Origin: Arsenophonus sp052174455
GTDB taxonomy: Bacteria > Pseudomonadota > Gammaproteobacteria > Enterobacterales > Enterobacteriaceae
NCBI GenBank assembly: GCA_052174455.1
Contig: JBQMRP010000034.1
Coordinates: 124,001-188,000 of the forward strand
Length of the DNA stretch: 64,000 nucleotides
Direction: 5' to 3'
The position numbers and the translations under genes were made by a program. Shown here piece by piece: positions 21,500-29,539 of the stretch. The stretch's first letter is position 1. Each line of letters starts with the position of its first letter. The notes under the pieces are model-generated. The model made no database searches. It was given only the letters and a program-made list of their open reading frames with translations, and was not told the origin of the DNA.

Positions 21500-22645
21500 T
21501 TCTTAGCTCCGAAAAATTTTATTAATAGCAAAAACAACATGATCAACATCTTGAATAAGGACGTCAGGGAATAGTAGCGATGAACATATGGTATTCGAGT
21601 TCCATTCAAATTAGGTAGAGAGTAGAGATCACTAGTGTTCTCTATAATATTTTTGCGTATGATGGGAGGTCCCCCGCTCGGAAATGCAAACCTGTACCTA
21701 TATACTTTTCTTTATAAACACTCCATAAAACTATCACGGTCAATAGCACAGTCAACTTTATCTACTAGAACCATAACAAATGTGATTGGTATGTAAATCA
21801 GGATAATCAAGTTACATTCAACACTTTAATGGAAAATTGGCCTAAGCCTATGGAATAGGCAACAAGATCAGCATAACGTTTATTTATCTATGCTAACTTT
21901 TTTTAATTAAGAAACTGCAATTGCCGCAGGAATCTCAGAGAAATTGTATTTAAATTTAGGTTCAACAATATCAGACTCTGGGTTACGGGCCTTATATTTA
22001 TCAATCGAAACCATATACACCCTAAACCATGAAATTTAAACATATCAGACGTGTGGGTAAGGCATCACTATCGGTAGCGACTAAGACCTCACCCTTGGAG
22101 AGGGTGATATTTTAATCGCATGAAATGAAAATGTCGTGCCCTGTTGAGAGATCCATTCACTTTTATACTAAGTATCTGGGCATGATCCACATCCTCAATC
22201 AATGCAATATTTTTTCTTTATGCGATCTTACGTAACACGCTAAAATCACATTGCGCAGCAGGGATAATATACCGGAATAATCTCTTTTATCTTAGAGATA
22301 ATGGCGTTCTTAACAAGAAGTCACTCTGACTATAAAAGTATTAATATCCACATCAATTATGATTAGATTCGCCTCTAATAAGTTAACCTTATTAATGGTT
22401 AAAAACTCTTATTTAATAAGAACTTCATCTCCAGGACTAATTCCTAATGGGCTACAAAAGCATTATATGCAACCTGCTTTATTCCTAATAAAAAGCAATT
22501 GTATGCTGACAATAAAATTTACGGTGAAAGTCTTCTTCAAGTTGAAGATTTTGGCTATGTGGTGATATCTACACAGAATGTAATATATTTACAACTGCCA
22601 TAATTTCTTTATCACCTATTACCGATCGAGAAAAATAAAAAGAAA
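21500..22645 (-). pseudogene. arnB: arnB pseudogene
   Basis: UDP-Ara4O aminotransferase ArnB, dead. On the minus strand the C-terminus reads EWNSNTICSSLLFPDVLIQD and DVDHVVFAIN (21500-21620), matching the family's C-terminal end. At the other end the fragments ISPGDEVL near 22430 and EANLIMIDVD near 22350 match the GKGDEVI and GATPVMVDVD regions. Stops and shifts are scattered throughout. It is first in the operon, directly before arnC, as in relatives. Its loss should stop L-Ara4N synthesis although the four following genes are open. Confidence 0.82.
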
Positions 22646-22880
22646 AATCATTTATGATAATTAACCTATTAGAAATCATTTAATTTTTTTAAAAGTCAGT
22701 TTTCTATAGTATCATAAAATAGTTTAACTATATATCAACATGATAATTACCTTTCATCTATCTATCTAGATAGATAGATATTAATTTATTAACTCTATTT
22801 AGCTATAGAGAATTTCATATTAGTTAAGCAACTTAAAAAATAAAATAAAATTCCTAACCTTCCTTTTAATAAAAAAGGAA
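22646..22880. other. Spacer with a 24-bp perfect palindrome
   Basis: The site 22756-22779 is a perfect palindrome whose half is (ATCT) repeated three times. It lies where the promoter of the arn operon would be expected, but there is no sign of a known regulator site. Confidence 0.5.
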
Positions 22881-24275
22881 GTTATTAGCAAATCTAGTGT
22901 ATCCTGGTCAGGATAAGTTCCACAAGATTCTTCATGAATCTTGTTCTTTATCCTTAAATTAGGCGTTGTCTATTACCATATTTAGCAAATCAAATCCACT
23001 TAACTTATTCTAGCTTTTATAAGTAGACGGGAACAGCTTCAATACCATAAGAGTTATTTGATAGAATCACATTACTTGCGCATTGGCTTCGTATTTTCAG
23101 CATGCAAAACCCGATTTAATTAGATTCGGCGTTCTTATCATCTCCAATGCGCTAACGGGAACTCGTAGAATGCTAGCAGCTATTTTCAATCTTTCTCCAG
23201 CTTCTTCATCGCTGCAGAATATTCACTGAAACCCACTTTGTCAACAAAACTATCAAAAAGATGGTTTATTAGCGGCATCACAACTCTCTGCTAGTCAAAA
23301 TGGGGAGCCCATTATAGGTTTATACCATTAAACTTTCTATTATATGCTTTTTGTGGAGTGAAGCTAGTACATCAACTATTTTGTGTAGCTAATGGCTTTA
23401 GTGGTAAATACTTAGGAATATTTTTGCTATTGCATTCTAAAACTAAGGGTTCCAGTCTTCCGTAGTAACTCTAGGAGATACGATTAAATCAACGCGCTCA
23501 GCAGTCATTAAAAAGTTATGTCCAACTTGCTTTTGACTTTCAATAACGCTCTTCAAACGCAATTAGCTCCTTGTTATCCAAGCGTAGTCCCGTCGATAAC
23601 AAGCAATAGATAAAGGTAATCAGCTTTCTTGAGAGTCCAATTATATGTCATCATCTCGAAAATAAATGTAGCGTGCATCCACTTAAATCACGCGTACCAT
23701 ATTGCTAATAATCTTAAGGGAATTACTGTTTCAATCTACTGATAACACCATAGAAAGAGATCATGCGCTTTCTCATTAAAAAACCTAGAGATTTGTAAAA
23801 TTACTGGTTGAAATGCCTCGAAAGATACAAAAATGATAGCAACTCTTTACTGCTTTTATATCCTTCATATAAGGCAAAATCGATGAGTTATTAAAGTATG
23901 TTCTATCATTACTGCTACAATCTCTTAACCTAGGTACTTTAATCTCAATATCGTCAATAATATCTGTTATATTAAATTTGCGATAGAAAATAACCGTTAC
24001 TAATTACGGCATACCCCATCAATAAAGCGGCGTTCAGAATCTTTTTACAACCATGCCTTCGAACACCGTTTTAACAAGGTGCCTACAACCTACCTAGCAG
24101 TATTACAGATGAATTCATGCAGAGATTCCACCTGCAATATCTGATTTCGCGGATACCTATAAGGATAAACTTTTTAGGCATATTATCTCTCTATTGTTAA
24201 AATCATCCATAAAATCAATCAGCAGGATATGCGATCATTTTCCGAAACATCATATACCAAAACAAATATAACCTT
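22881..24275 (-). mobile_element. IS256-family relic C
   Basis: Nearly complete dead copy (about 1.4 kb) sharing the left-end blocks TTATTAGCAAATCTAGTGTA and the right-end blocks AATCAATCAGCAGGATA and CCGAAACATCATATACC with the others. The block TTCTCCAGCTTCTTCATCGC at about 23195 is also found in copy A. No frame is open. It separates the ihfA operon from the arn locus, where btuCD would be expected. Confidence 0.7.
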
Positions 24276-24285
24276 ATAATTAGAT

Positions 24286-24313
24286 AATAAAAAGCCGCTA
24301 AAGCGCTTTTAGC
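24286..24313 (-). terminator. Terminator of the pheST-ihfA operon
   Basis: Just after ihfA the minus strand reads AAAAGCGC-TTTA-GCGGCTTTTTATTAT: a GC-containing stem with one bulge followed by a U-rich tail. This is the most convincing intrinsic terminator in the window. Confidence 0.7.
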
Positions 24314-24324
24314 ATAAAAACTCA

Positions 24325-24621
24325 TCATTTATAAAACTTTATCTTTTCAATCCGATTTTTCAATTTTTGCCCTGGTCGAAAAGTTACTACTCGACGGGCA
24401 CTGATGGGGATATCTTCTCCAGTTTTTGGATTTCGACCTGGTCGTTGACTTTTATCACGTAAATCAAAATTACCAAACCTTGATAGTTTTACCTTCTCCC
24501 CATTTTCTAATGAACGACGAACTTCTTCAAAGAGAAGTTCAACTAGGTTTTTTGCATCACCTTTACTTATACCCAGTTTTTCGAACAAACTTTCTGACAT
24601 TTTAGATTTTGTAAGCGCCAT
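24325..24621 (-). CDS. ihfA: Integration host factor subunit alpha
   Basis: DNA-bending nucleoid protein that works as a dimer with IhfB. 98 residues, against 99 in E. coli. The DNA-binding arm carries GRNPKTGEDIPISARRVVTF (residues about 62-81), including the proline that intercalates in the minor groove. It starts four bases after the pheT stop, the standard enterobacterial arrangement, and is followed by a terminator. IhfB is not in this window. Confidence 0.96.
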   Translation of the reverse strand: MALTKSKMSESLFEKLGISKGDAKNLVELLFEEVRRSLENGEKVKLSRFGNFDLRDKSQRPGRNPKTGEDIPISARRVVTFRPGQKLKNRIEKIKFYK

Positions 24622-24625
24622 AGGT

Positions 24626-27016
24626 TTAGTCCCTCAAGGAGGCTTGAAATCGCCGTTTTAACGCAGCAACGCATTTATCAATAATTTCAGAAATCTCTTC
24701 TTCTTTCAGAGTACGGTTTATATCCTGTAAGATTAAGCTAATAGCAACGCTCTTATAACCTTTTACTACATCTTTACCACAGTACACGTCAAATAAATTT
24801 ATGCTAACTATATGATTTACATCAATTTTCTTGCATTCAGCTAATATATCCGATGTTGCTACCTCTTCTGGTACTACAACAGAAATATCGCGTCGGTTGG
24901 CTGGGAAATGTGAAATCGCATTTGCTTTAGGAATAACACGCTCTGCAACAGTAGTATCCCACAGTAATTCAAAAACAAATGTCCGACCATTCAAATCTAG
25001 CTTATTTTCTAGTTCAGGATGAATAACGCCTACATACCCAATATAATCATTATTCAGATAAATCGCAGCGCTTTGTCCTGGATGAAGTGCTGGATCAGAG
25101 TAAGGTTTATAAAAAATATTCTCTAATTTTCCAGTTAATGCTAGTATTGCTTCAACATCACCTTTGATATCAAAAAAATCAACAACACGTTTTTCTTGTA
25201 ACCAATGCTCTTCATAGCGATTACCAGTAATCACACCTGCTAACATTAATTCTTGCCTAATATCATGCTTTCCCGTTACATCCGGTACAAAACGTAAGCC
25301 AGTTTCAAACAGTCGAATGCGATTTTGTTGACGATTTTGATTGTAAATTACTGTAGTTAGTAAGCCTGATAATAAAGAAAGCCGCATTACTGACATATCA
25401 GCTGAAATAGGCTCAGGCAAAATCATCGCATCAGAATTTGGATGTAGCAGTTGCTGAATTTTAGGATTAACAAAACTATAGGTAATGACTTCATTATAAT
25501 CACGATCAATTAATAAAGTTTTCACTCGTTTTAAAGGCAGAACTGATTCAAAACATGGGCTTAGGATTAAATTTACCTGTAAAGGCGTGTCAGGTATATT
25601 ATTATACCCATAAACACGAGCTACTTCTTCAATCAAATCTTCTTCAATTTGTATATCAAAACGCCAAGATGGAGCAACTACCTGCCAATTATCTTGTTCA
25701 GCAATCACTTCAAATCCTAAACGTTCAAGGATATGAGTAACATTAATGTCTGGAATACTATGCCCAATCAAACAATCTAGTTTTTTCCGAGTCATGGTTA
25801 TTTTTACCATTCTTGGTAAACTTGTTTTATGGCTAACATCAATAATATTTTTAACATCACCGCCACAAATTTCAACTATTAATCTGGTCGTGCGTTCCAT
25901 AGCTTTATACTGCAGTTGAGGATCAACACCTCGCTCAAAACGGTATGAAGCATCAGTATGAAGGCCATAATTACGTGCTCGGCCAGAAATTGCTAATGGA
26001 TTAAAAAAAGCACTTTCTAACAAGATATTAGTAGTATTTTCATTAATACTTGAATGTTTACCCCCCAAAATACCGGCAATTCCTAAGACATTTTTTTTAT
26101 CAGAAATGACTAAAGTATCTTGCTGCAAAATTACTTTTTTGTCATCAAGCAAAACTAATGTTTCATTTTGTTTTGCCATTCGAACAATTATTGCTCCATT
26201 TAAGCGATCAAAATCATAGGCATGTAACGGTTGACCTAATTCTAACAACACAAAATTAGCAATATCAACTATAGGATTAATCACGCGGATGCCCATTCGA
26301 CGTAATTTTTCTCTCATCCAGCTAGGGGTTTGAACTGTAATATTAATACCTTTTATTACTCGTCCTAAAAATCGAGGACATGCCATTGGTGCTTCCACCA
26401 GAATAGGAAAAATAGTAGTATCAGTGCCTTTAACTGGTTCAATCTTTACCATATTTAACTTTAGGTTATTGATAGCCGCAATATCCCGGGCAATACCTAA
26501 AATACTTAAACAATCAACACGATTTGGAGTTAAACTTACTTCAAAAATATGATCATCAAGTTGCAAGTATTTACGAATATCAATACCAATAGGTGCATCG
26601 TCTGGTAGCTCAATAATACCAATATGGTTATCAGAAATAGCAAGTTCAGAATAAGAACAAAGCATACCTTCAGAAAGTTCATCGCGGAGTTTTATTGCTT
26701 TTATTTTAAAATTATCAGGTAAAACCGCACCAACTATTGCCACAGCGACTTTCAATCCTTTACGGCAATTTAGTGCTCCACATACAATATTAAGTAATTG
26801 TTCAGTGCCAATATTGACTTTTGTTATCCATAATTTATCTGTTTTATGATGTTGAACACATTCAATAATCTCACCAACTACCACACCTTGGAATTGACCA
26901 GCAACAGGTTTAACCTCATCAATCTCCAAACCAACCATTGTCATTTGCTCTGATAAGGCTTCAGTGCTTATTGTTGGATTTACCCATTCACGTAACCAAA
27001 ATTCACTTAATTTCAT
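24626..27016 (-). CDS. pheT: Phenylalanyl-tRNA synthetase beta subunit
   Basis: Forms the alpha2-beta2 enzyme with PheS and charges tRNA-Phe. 796 residues, essentially the E. coli length. Domains in order: EMAP-like tRNA-binding domain about 39-150 (VVVGEIIECVQHHKTDKL), B3/B4 editing region about 210-370 (GQPLHAYDFDRL), B5 about 400-470, the catalytic-like domain about 475-690 and the C-terminal anticodon-binding FDX-ACB domain about 700-796 (HFPANRRDISVVVP). It follows pheS by 14 bases. No damage is seen. Confidence 0.96.
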   Translation of the reverse strand: MKLSEFWLREWVNPTISTEALSEQMTMVGLEIDEVKPVAGQFQGVVVGEIIECVQHHKTDKLWITKVNIGTEQLLNIVCGALNCRKGLKVAVAIVGAVLPDNFKIKAIKLRDELSEGMLCSYSELAISDNHIGIIELPDDAPIGIDIRKYLQLDDHIFEVSLTPNRVDCLSILGIARDIAAINNLKLNMVKIEPVKGTDTTIFPILVEAPMACPRFLGRVIKGINITVQTPSWMREKLRRMGIRVINPIVDIANFVLLELGQPLHAYDFDRLNGAIIVRMAKQNETLVLLDDKKVILQQDTLVISDKKNVLGIAGILGGKHSSINENTTNILLESAFFNPLAISGRARNYGLHTDASYRFERGVDPQLQYKAMERTTRLIVEICGGDVKNIIDVSHKTSLPRMVKITMTRKKLDCLIGHSIPDINVTHILERLGFEVIAEQDNWQVVAPSWRFDIQIEEDLIEEVARVYGYNNIPDTPLQVNLILSPCFESVLPLKRVKTLLIDRDYNEVITYSFVNPKIQQLLHPNSDAMILPEPISADMSVMRLSLLSGLLTTVIYNQNRQQNRIRLFETGLRFVPDVTGKHDIRQELMLAGVITGNRYEEHWLQEKRVVDFFDIKGDVEAILALTGKLENIFYKPYSDPALHPGQSAAIYLNNDYIGYVGVIHPELENKLDLNGRTFVFELLWDTTVAERVIPKANAISHFPANRRDISVVVPEEVATSDILAECKKIDVNHIVSINLFDVYCGKDVVKGYKSVAISLILQDINRTLKEEEISEIIDKCVAALKRRFQASLRD

Positions 27017-27030
27017 ATGAAAATTCTGTC

Positions 27031-28014
27031 TTATCTAAATTGCTTAAGAAAACGAAGATCATTTTCAAAAAAAGTGCGTAAATCCGTCACGCAATAACGT
27101 AACATCGTTAAACGCTCTATTCCAATTCCAAAGGCGAAACCAGAATATACATCAGGATCAATACCAACATTGCGTAATACATTTGGATGCACCATCCCAC
27201 AACCTAATACTTCTAACCATTTACCATTTTCATCCATCACTTCAACTTCAGCTGAAGGTTCAGTGAATGGAAAATACGATGGCCGAAAACGAACACAGGT
27301 TTTTTCTTCAAAAAAATAATTTAAAAAGTTATGTAGTGTACATTTCAAATTAGCAAAACTAATGTTTTGATCAATAACTAAGCCTTCTGTCTGATGGAAC
27401 ATTGGAGTATGGGTTTGATCATAATCATTTCGATACACGCGACCAGGTGAAATTATACGAATCGGTGGTCGTTTACTTTTCATGATACGAATTTGCACAC
27501 CAGAAGTTTGAGTGCGCAATAAATGGGTAGTATCAAACCAAAAAGTATCATGTGAAGCACGTGCTGGATGGTGAGCAGGAATATTTAAAGCATCAAAATT
27601 ATAATAATTATCCTCTATTTCAGGTCCGAAAATAACAGAAAAACCAAGCTCATCAAAAAATTCTTCAATTCGATCAATAGTACGAGTTACTGGATGAAGA
27701 CTACCATATTCGATTTGGCGACCTGGCAATGAAATATCTATTTTTTCCGTCATTAATCGAATATTTAATAGCGCACTTTCTAACTGATCTTTTCGCATAT
27801 TTAATAAATTCTGAACTTCTTGTTTTACTTTATTAATAATCTCTCCTGCTGCCGGGCGCTCTTTTGCAGGTAGATCACGCAACGTTGACATTTGTAGTGA
27901 TAAATGGCTTTTTTTACCTAAAAATTTAACACGCACTAAATCTAACTCAGCAATATCTTTAACTTTTTCTATAGCTGTTTTTGCCTTCGCAGCCAATTCG
28001 ACGAGTTGTAACAT
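27031..28014 (-). CDS. pheS: Phenylalanyl-tRNA synthetase alpha subunit
   Basis: Catalytic subunit of PheRS. I place the start at ATG 28014 (MLQLVELAAKAKT), giving 327 residues as in E. coli, with GAGGA five bases upstream; an ATG eight codons earlier is possible but lacks family support. Class II motifs: motif 1 region LHPVTRTIDRIEEFF near 115, motif 2 region GRVYRNDYDQTHTPMFHQ near 200 and motif 3 region GFAFGIGIERLTML near 300. Expression is probably controlled by the attenuator-like leader at 28081-28190. Confidence 0.96.
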   Translation of the reverse strand: MLQLVELAAKAKTAIEKVKDIAELDLVRVKFLGKKSHLSLQMSTLRDLPAKERPAAGEIINKVKQEVQNLLNMRKDQLESALLNIRLMTEKIDISLPGRQIEYGSLHPVTRTIDRIEEFFDELGFSVIFGPEIEDNYYNFDALNIPAHHPARASHDTFWFDTTHLLRTQTSGVQIRIMKSKRPPIRIISPGRVYRNDYDQTHTPMFHQTEGLVIDQNISFANLKCTLHNFLNYFFEEKTCVRFRPSYFPFTEPSAEVEVMDENGKWLEVLGCGMVHPNVLRNVGIDPDVYSGFAFGIGIERLTMLRYCVTDLRTFFENDLRFLKQFR

Positions 28015-28082
28015 TGTTTCCTCTTCTTTAATGACCATTTTGATCTAATCATTGTTGAATGTAAAATTTTTAGTAATCAGTA

Positions 28083-28107
28083 ATAAAAGCCTCCATTTTA
28101 GAGGCTT
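28083..28107 (-). terminator. pheST attenuator terminator hairpin
   Basis: AAGCCTC (28087-28093) pairs with GAGGCTT (28101-28107) with a 7-base loop, followed on the minus strand by TTTTATTA. It lies between rplT and pheS, exactly where the E. coli pheM-controlled attenuator sits. An upstream AGGCTT (complement of 28146-28151) could pair with the same arm as an antiterminator. Confidence 0.72.
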
Positions 28108-28113
28108 ATCGCA

Positions 28114-28188
28114 GTTTTTTATTTCTTTTTTTTAAAAAAACGAGAAAGCCTAAAATTTAGGTGCTAAAATAAAAAAGAAATAAAAAAC
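28114..28188 (-). promoter_or_regulatory. pheM: pheS leader with pheM-like Phe-rich stretch
   Basis: On the minus strand the leader contains in-frame codons for V-F-Y-F-F-F-I-L-A-P-K-F then TAG (stop at 28150-28152). This resembles the E. coli PheM leader peptide (FRFFFYFST) and keeps its TTTAGCACC nucleotide block. No ATG or GTG precedes it in frame: the frame opens after TGA with TTA AAG ATA AAA ATT. The Phe-codon segment (28171-28188) is perfectly complementary over 18 bases to 28114-28131, an A-rich segment beside the terminator. Ribosome stalling at Phe codons would block this pairing. Whether the peptide is still made is uncertain. Confidence 0.55.
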
Positions 28189-28295
28189 AATTTTTATCTT
28201 TAATCAACTATATTATAAAATAGCTATCATATATCATATTTATGATGGTCATCGATAAAATAAAAATGGGAGATAAGCCAATTAATTTAACTGAG

Positions 28296-28652
28296 TTAAG
28301 CTAATATACTCTTTGCTTTCTCAACTAACGTTGTAAATGCAACTTCATCAAAAACAGCAATATCAGATAAAATTTTACGGTCAATTTCAATTGAGCATTT
28401 TTTCAAGCCATTAATAAAATTACTATATGATAAACCATTTTGACGAGCAGCAGCATTAATGCGTGCGATCCATAATTGACGAAACTGCCGCTTACGCTGA
28501 CGACGATCACGATAAGCATATTGACCAGCTTTAATTACTGCTTGAAAAGCAACACGATAAACACGCGAACGAGAACCATCGTAACCTTTTGCTTGTTTTA
28601 ATATTTTTTTGTGCCGTTCGCGGGCTATTACACCGCGTTTTACTCGAGCCAT
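28296..28652 (-). CDS. rplT: Ribosomal protein L20
   Basis: Large-subunit protein needed early in 50S assembly and, in E. coli, a translational repressor of its own operon. 118 residues, the family length, starting MARVKRGVIARERHKKILKQ with the basic N-terminal extension intact and RKRQFRQLWIARINAAAR near 52-70. A strong AGGAGG site precedes the ATG. Confidence 0.97.
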   Translation of the reverse strand: MARVKRGVIARERHKKILKQAKGYDGSRSRVYRVAFQAVIKAGQYAYRDRRQRKRQFRQLWIARINAAARQNGLSYSNFINGLKKCSIEIDRKILSDIAVFDEVAFTTLVEKAKSILA

Positions 28653-28710
28653 ATAATACCTCCTATCACTTCGAATTAAATTCGATAATCTTAAACTAAG
28701 AAATTAAAAC

Positions 28711-28908
28711 TTATGCGTATGGTAAACAAGCCGCTACCAAACCAAGATCACCTTTAGAAACCATAGTTTTTTGTCGTAAATGACGCTTACGCTTAGTTAA
28801 TTTTTTAGTTAAAATATGACGAAGGTTAGCATGCTTACGTTTAAAACCACCACTAGCAGTTTTTTTAAAACGCTTTGCTGCACTCCGTACTGTTTTAATT
28901 TTTGGCAT
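28711..28908 (-). CDS. rpmI: Ribosomal protein L35
   Basis: Small basic large-subunit protein. The start is set at MPKIKTVRSAAKRFKKT (28908), giving 65 residues as in all relatives; a frame extension of ten codons upstream has no homology. It ends KGDLGLVAACLPYA. It lies between infC and rplT as expected. Confidence 0.96.
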   Translation of the reverse strand: MPKIKTVRSAAKRFKKTASGGFKRKHANLRHILTKKLTKRKRHLRQKTMVSKGDLGLVAACLPYA

Positions 28909-28953
28909 TTTAAATACCCACTGCGCATTATTAATCATAACTAACTAGATGAA

Positions 28954-28979
28954 TAGTGTTCTATTTAGATAGAACACTA
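28954..28979 (-). promoter_or_regulatory. Perfect hairpin in the infC-rpmI gap
   Basis: An 11-bp perfect stem (AGTGTTCTAT arm, TTAG loop) sits in the leader of rpmI, 18 bases after infC. There is no U-tract, so it is not a normal terminator. In E. coli the L20 translational operator lies in this neighbourhood, so a role in L20 control is plausible but not shown. Confidence 0.4.
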
Positions 28980-28996
28980 GTTACTTGGTTGCCTAA

Positions 28997-29536
28997 CTAT
29001 TTCTTTTTCGGTACAAGCACCATGATCATCTGACGGCCTTCAATCTTACTTGGAAAAGATTCGACGACTGACATCTCATCCAAATCATTTTTGATACGAT
29101 TAAGCATATCAATACCAATTTGTTGATGCGCCATCTCACGACCACGAAATCGTAATGTGATTTTAACTTTATCGCCATCATCTAGAAAGCGAATCAGGTT
29201 GCGTAGTTTGACCTGATAATCACCTTCATCTGTACCAGGTCGGAATTTAATTTCCTTTACCTGAATAACTTTTTGTTTCTTTTTTTGTTCTTTTAGCGAT
29301 TTACTCTTTTCATAGAGAAACTTACCATAATCCATAATACGACAAACTGGCGGCTCAGCATTTGGACTAATTTCTACTAAATCAACACCAGCTTCTTCGG
29401 CTTTTTCAAGACCTTCTTTTAGGCTGATAATACCAATCTGTTCGCCATCTAAACCAGTTAAACGAACTTCAGAAGCCCGAATCTCCGTATTAATACGATT
29501 CGGGCGTGCTGTTTGAATTCTTTTTCCGCCTTTAAT
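28997..29536 (-). CDS. infC: Translation initiation factor IF-3, AUU start
   Basis: IF-3 keeps ribosomal subunits apart and checks start codon and initiator tRNA. The true start is the ATT at 29536: from there the frame reads KGGKRIQTARPNRINTEIRA and continues without a break to 179 residues, the family length. An internal ATG at 29335 (MDYGKFLYEKSK) would lose the whole N-terminal domain. In E. coli the rare AUU lets IF-3 repress its own translation, so the same loop is likely kept. The Shine-Dalgarno sequence GGAGG lies in the last codons of thrS, with the thrS stop three bases before the ATT. Confidence 0.96.
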   Translation of the reverse strand: MKGGKRIQTARPNRINTEIRASEVRLTGLDGEQIGIISLKEGLEKAEEAGVDLVEISPNAEPPVCRIMDYGKFLYEKSKSLKEQKKKQKVIQVKEIKFRPGTDEGDYQVKLRNLIRFLDDGDKVKITLRFRGREMAHQQIGIDMLNRIKNDLDEMSVVESFPSKIEGRQMIMVLVPKKK

Positions 29537-29539
29537 ACC

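Noticed and set aside
22359..22565. 68-codon plus-strand frame
   Set aside because: It is antisense to the arnB pseudogene and resembles no protein.
28909..28938. Ten extra codons at the start of rpmI
   Set aside because: L35 always begins MPKIKT; the extension has no homology and lies in the leader.
28997..29335. A 112-codon infC starting at ATG
   Set aside because: The frame continues upstream with a complete IF-3 N-terminal domain to an ATT, so the short form is not the gene.
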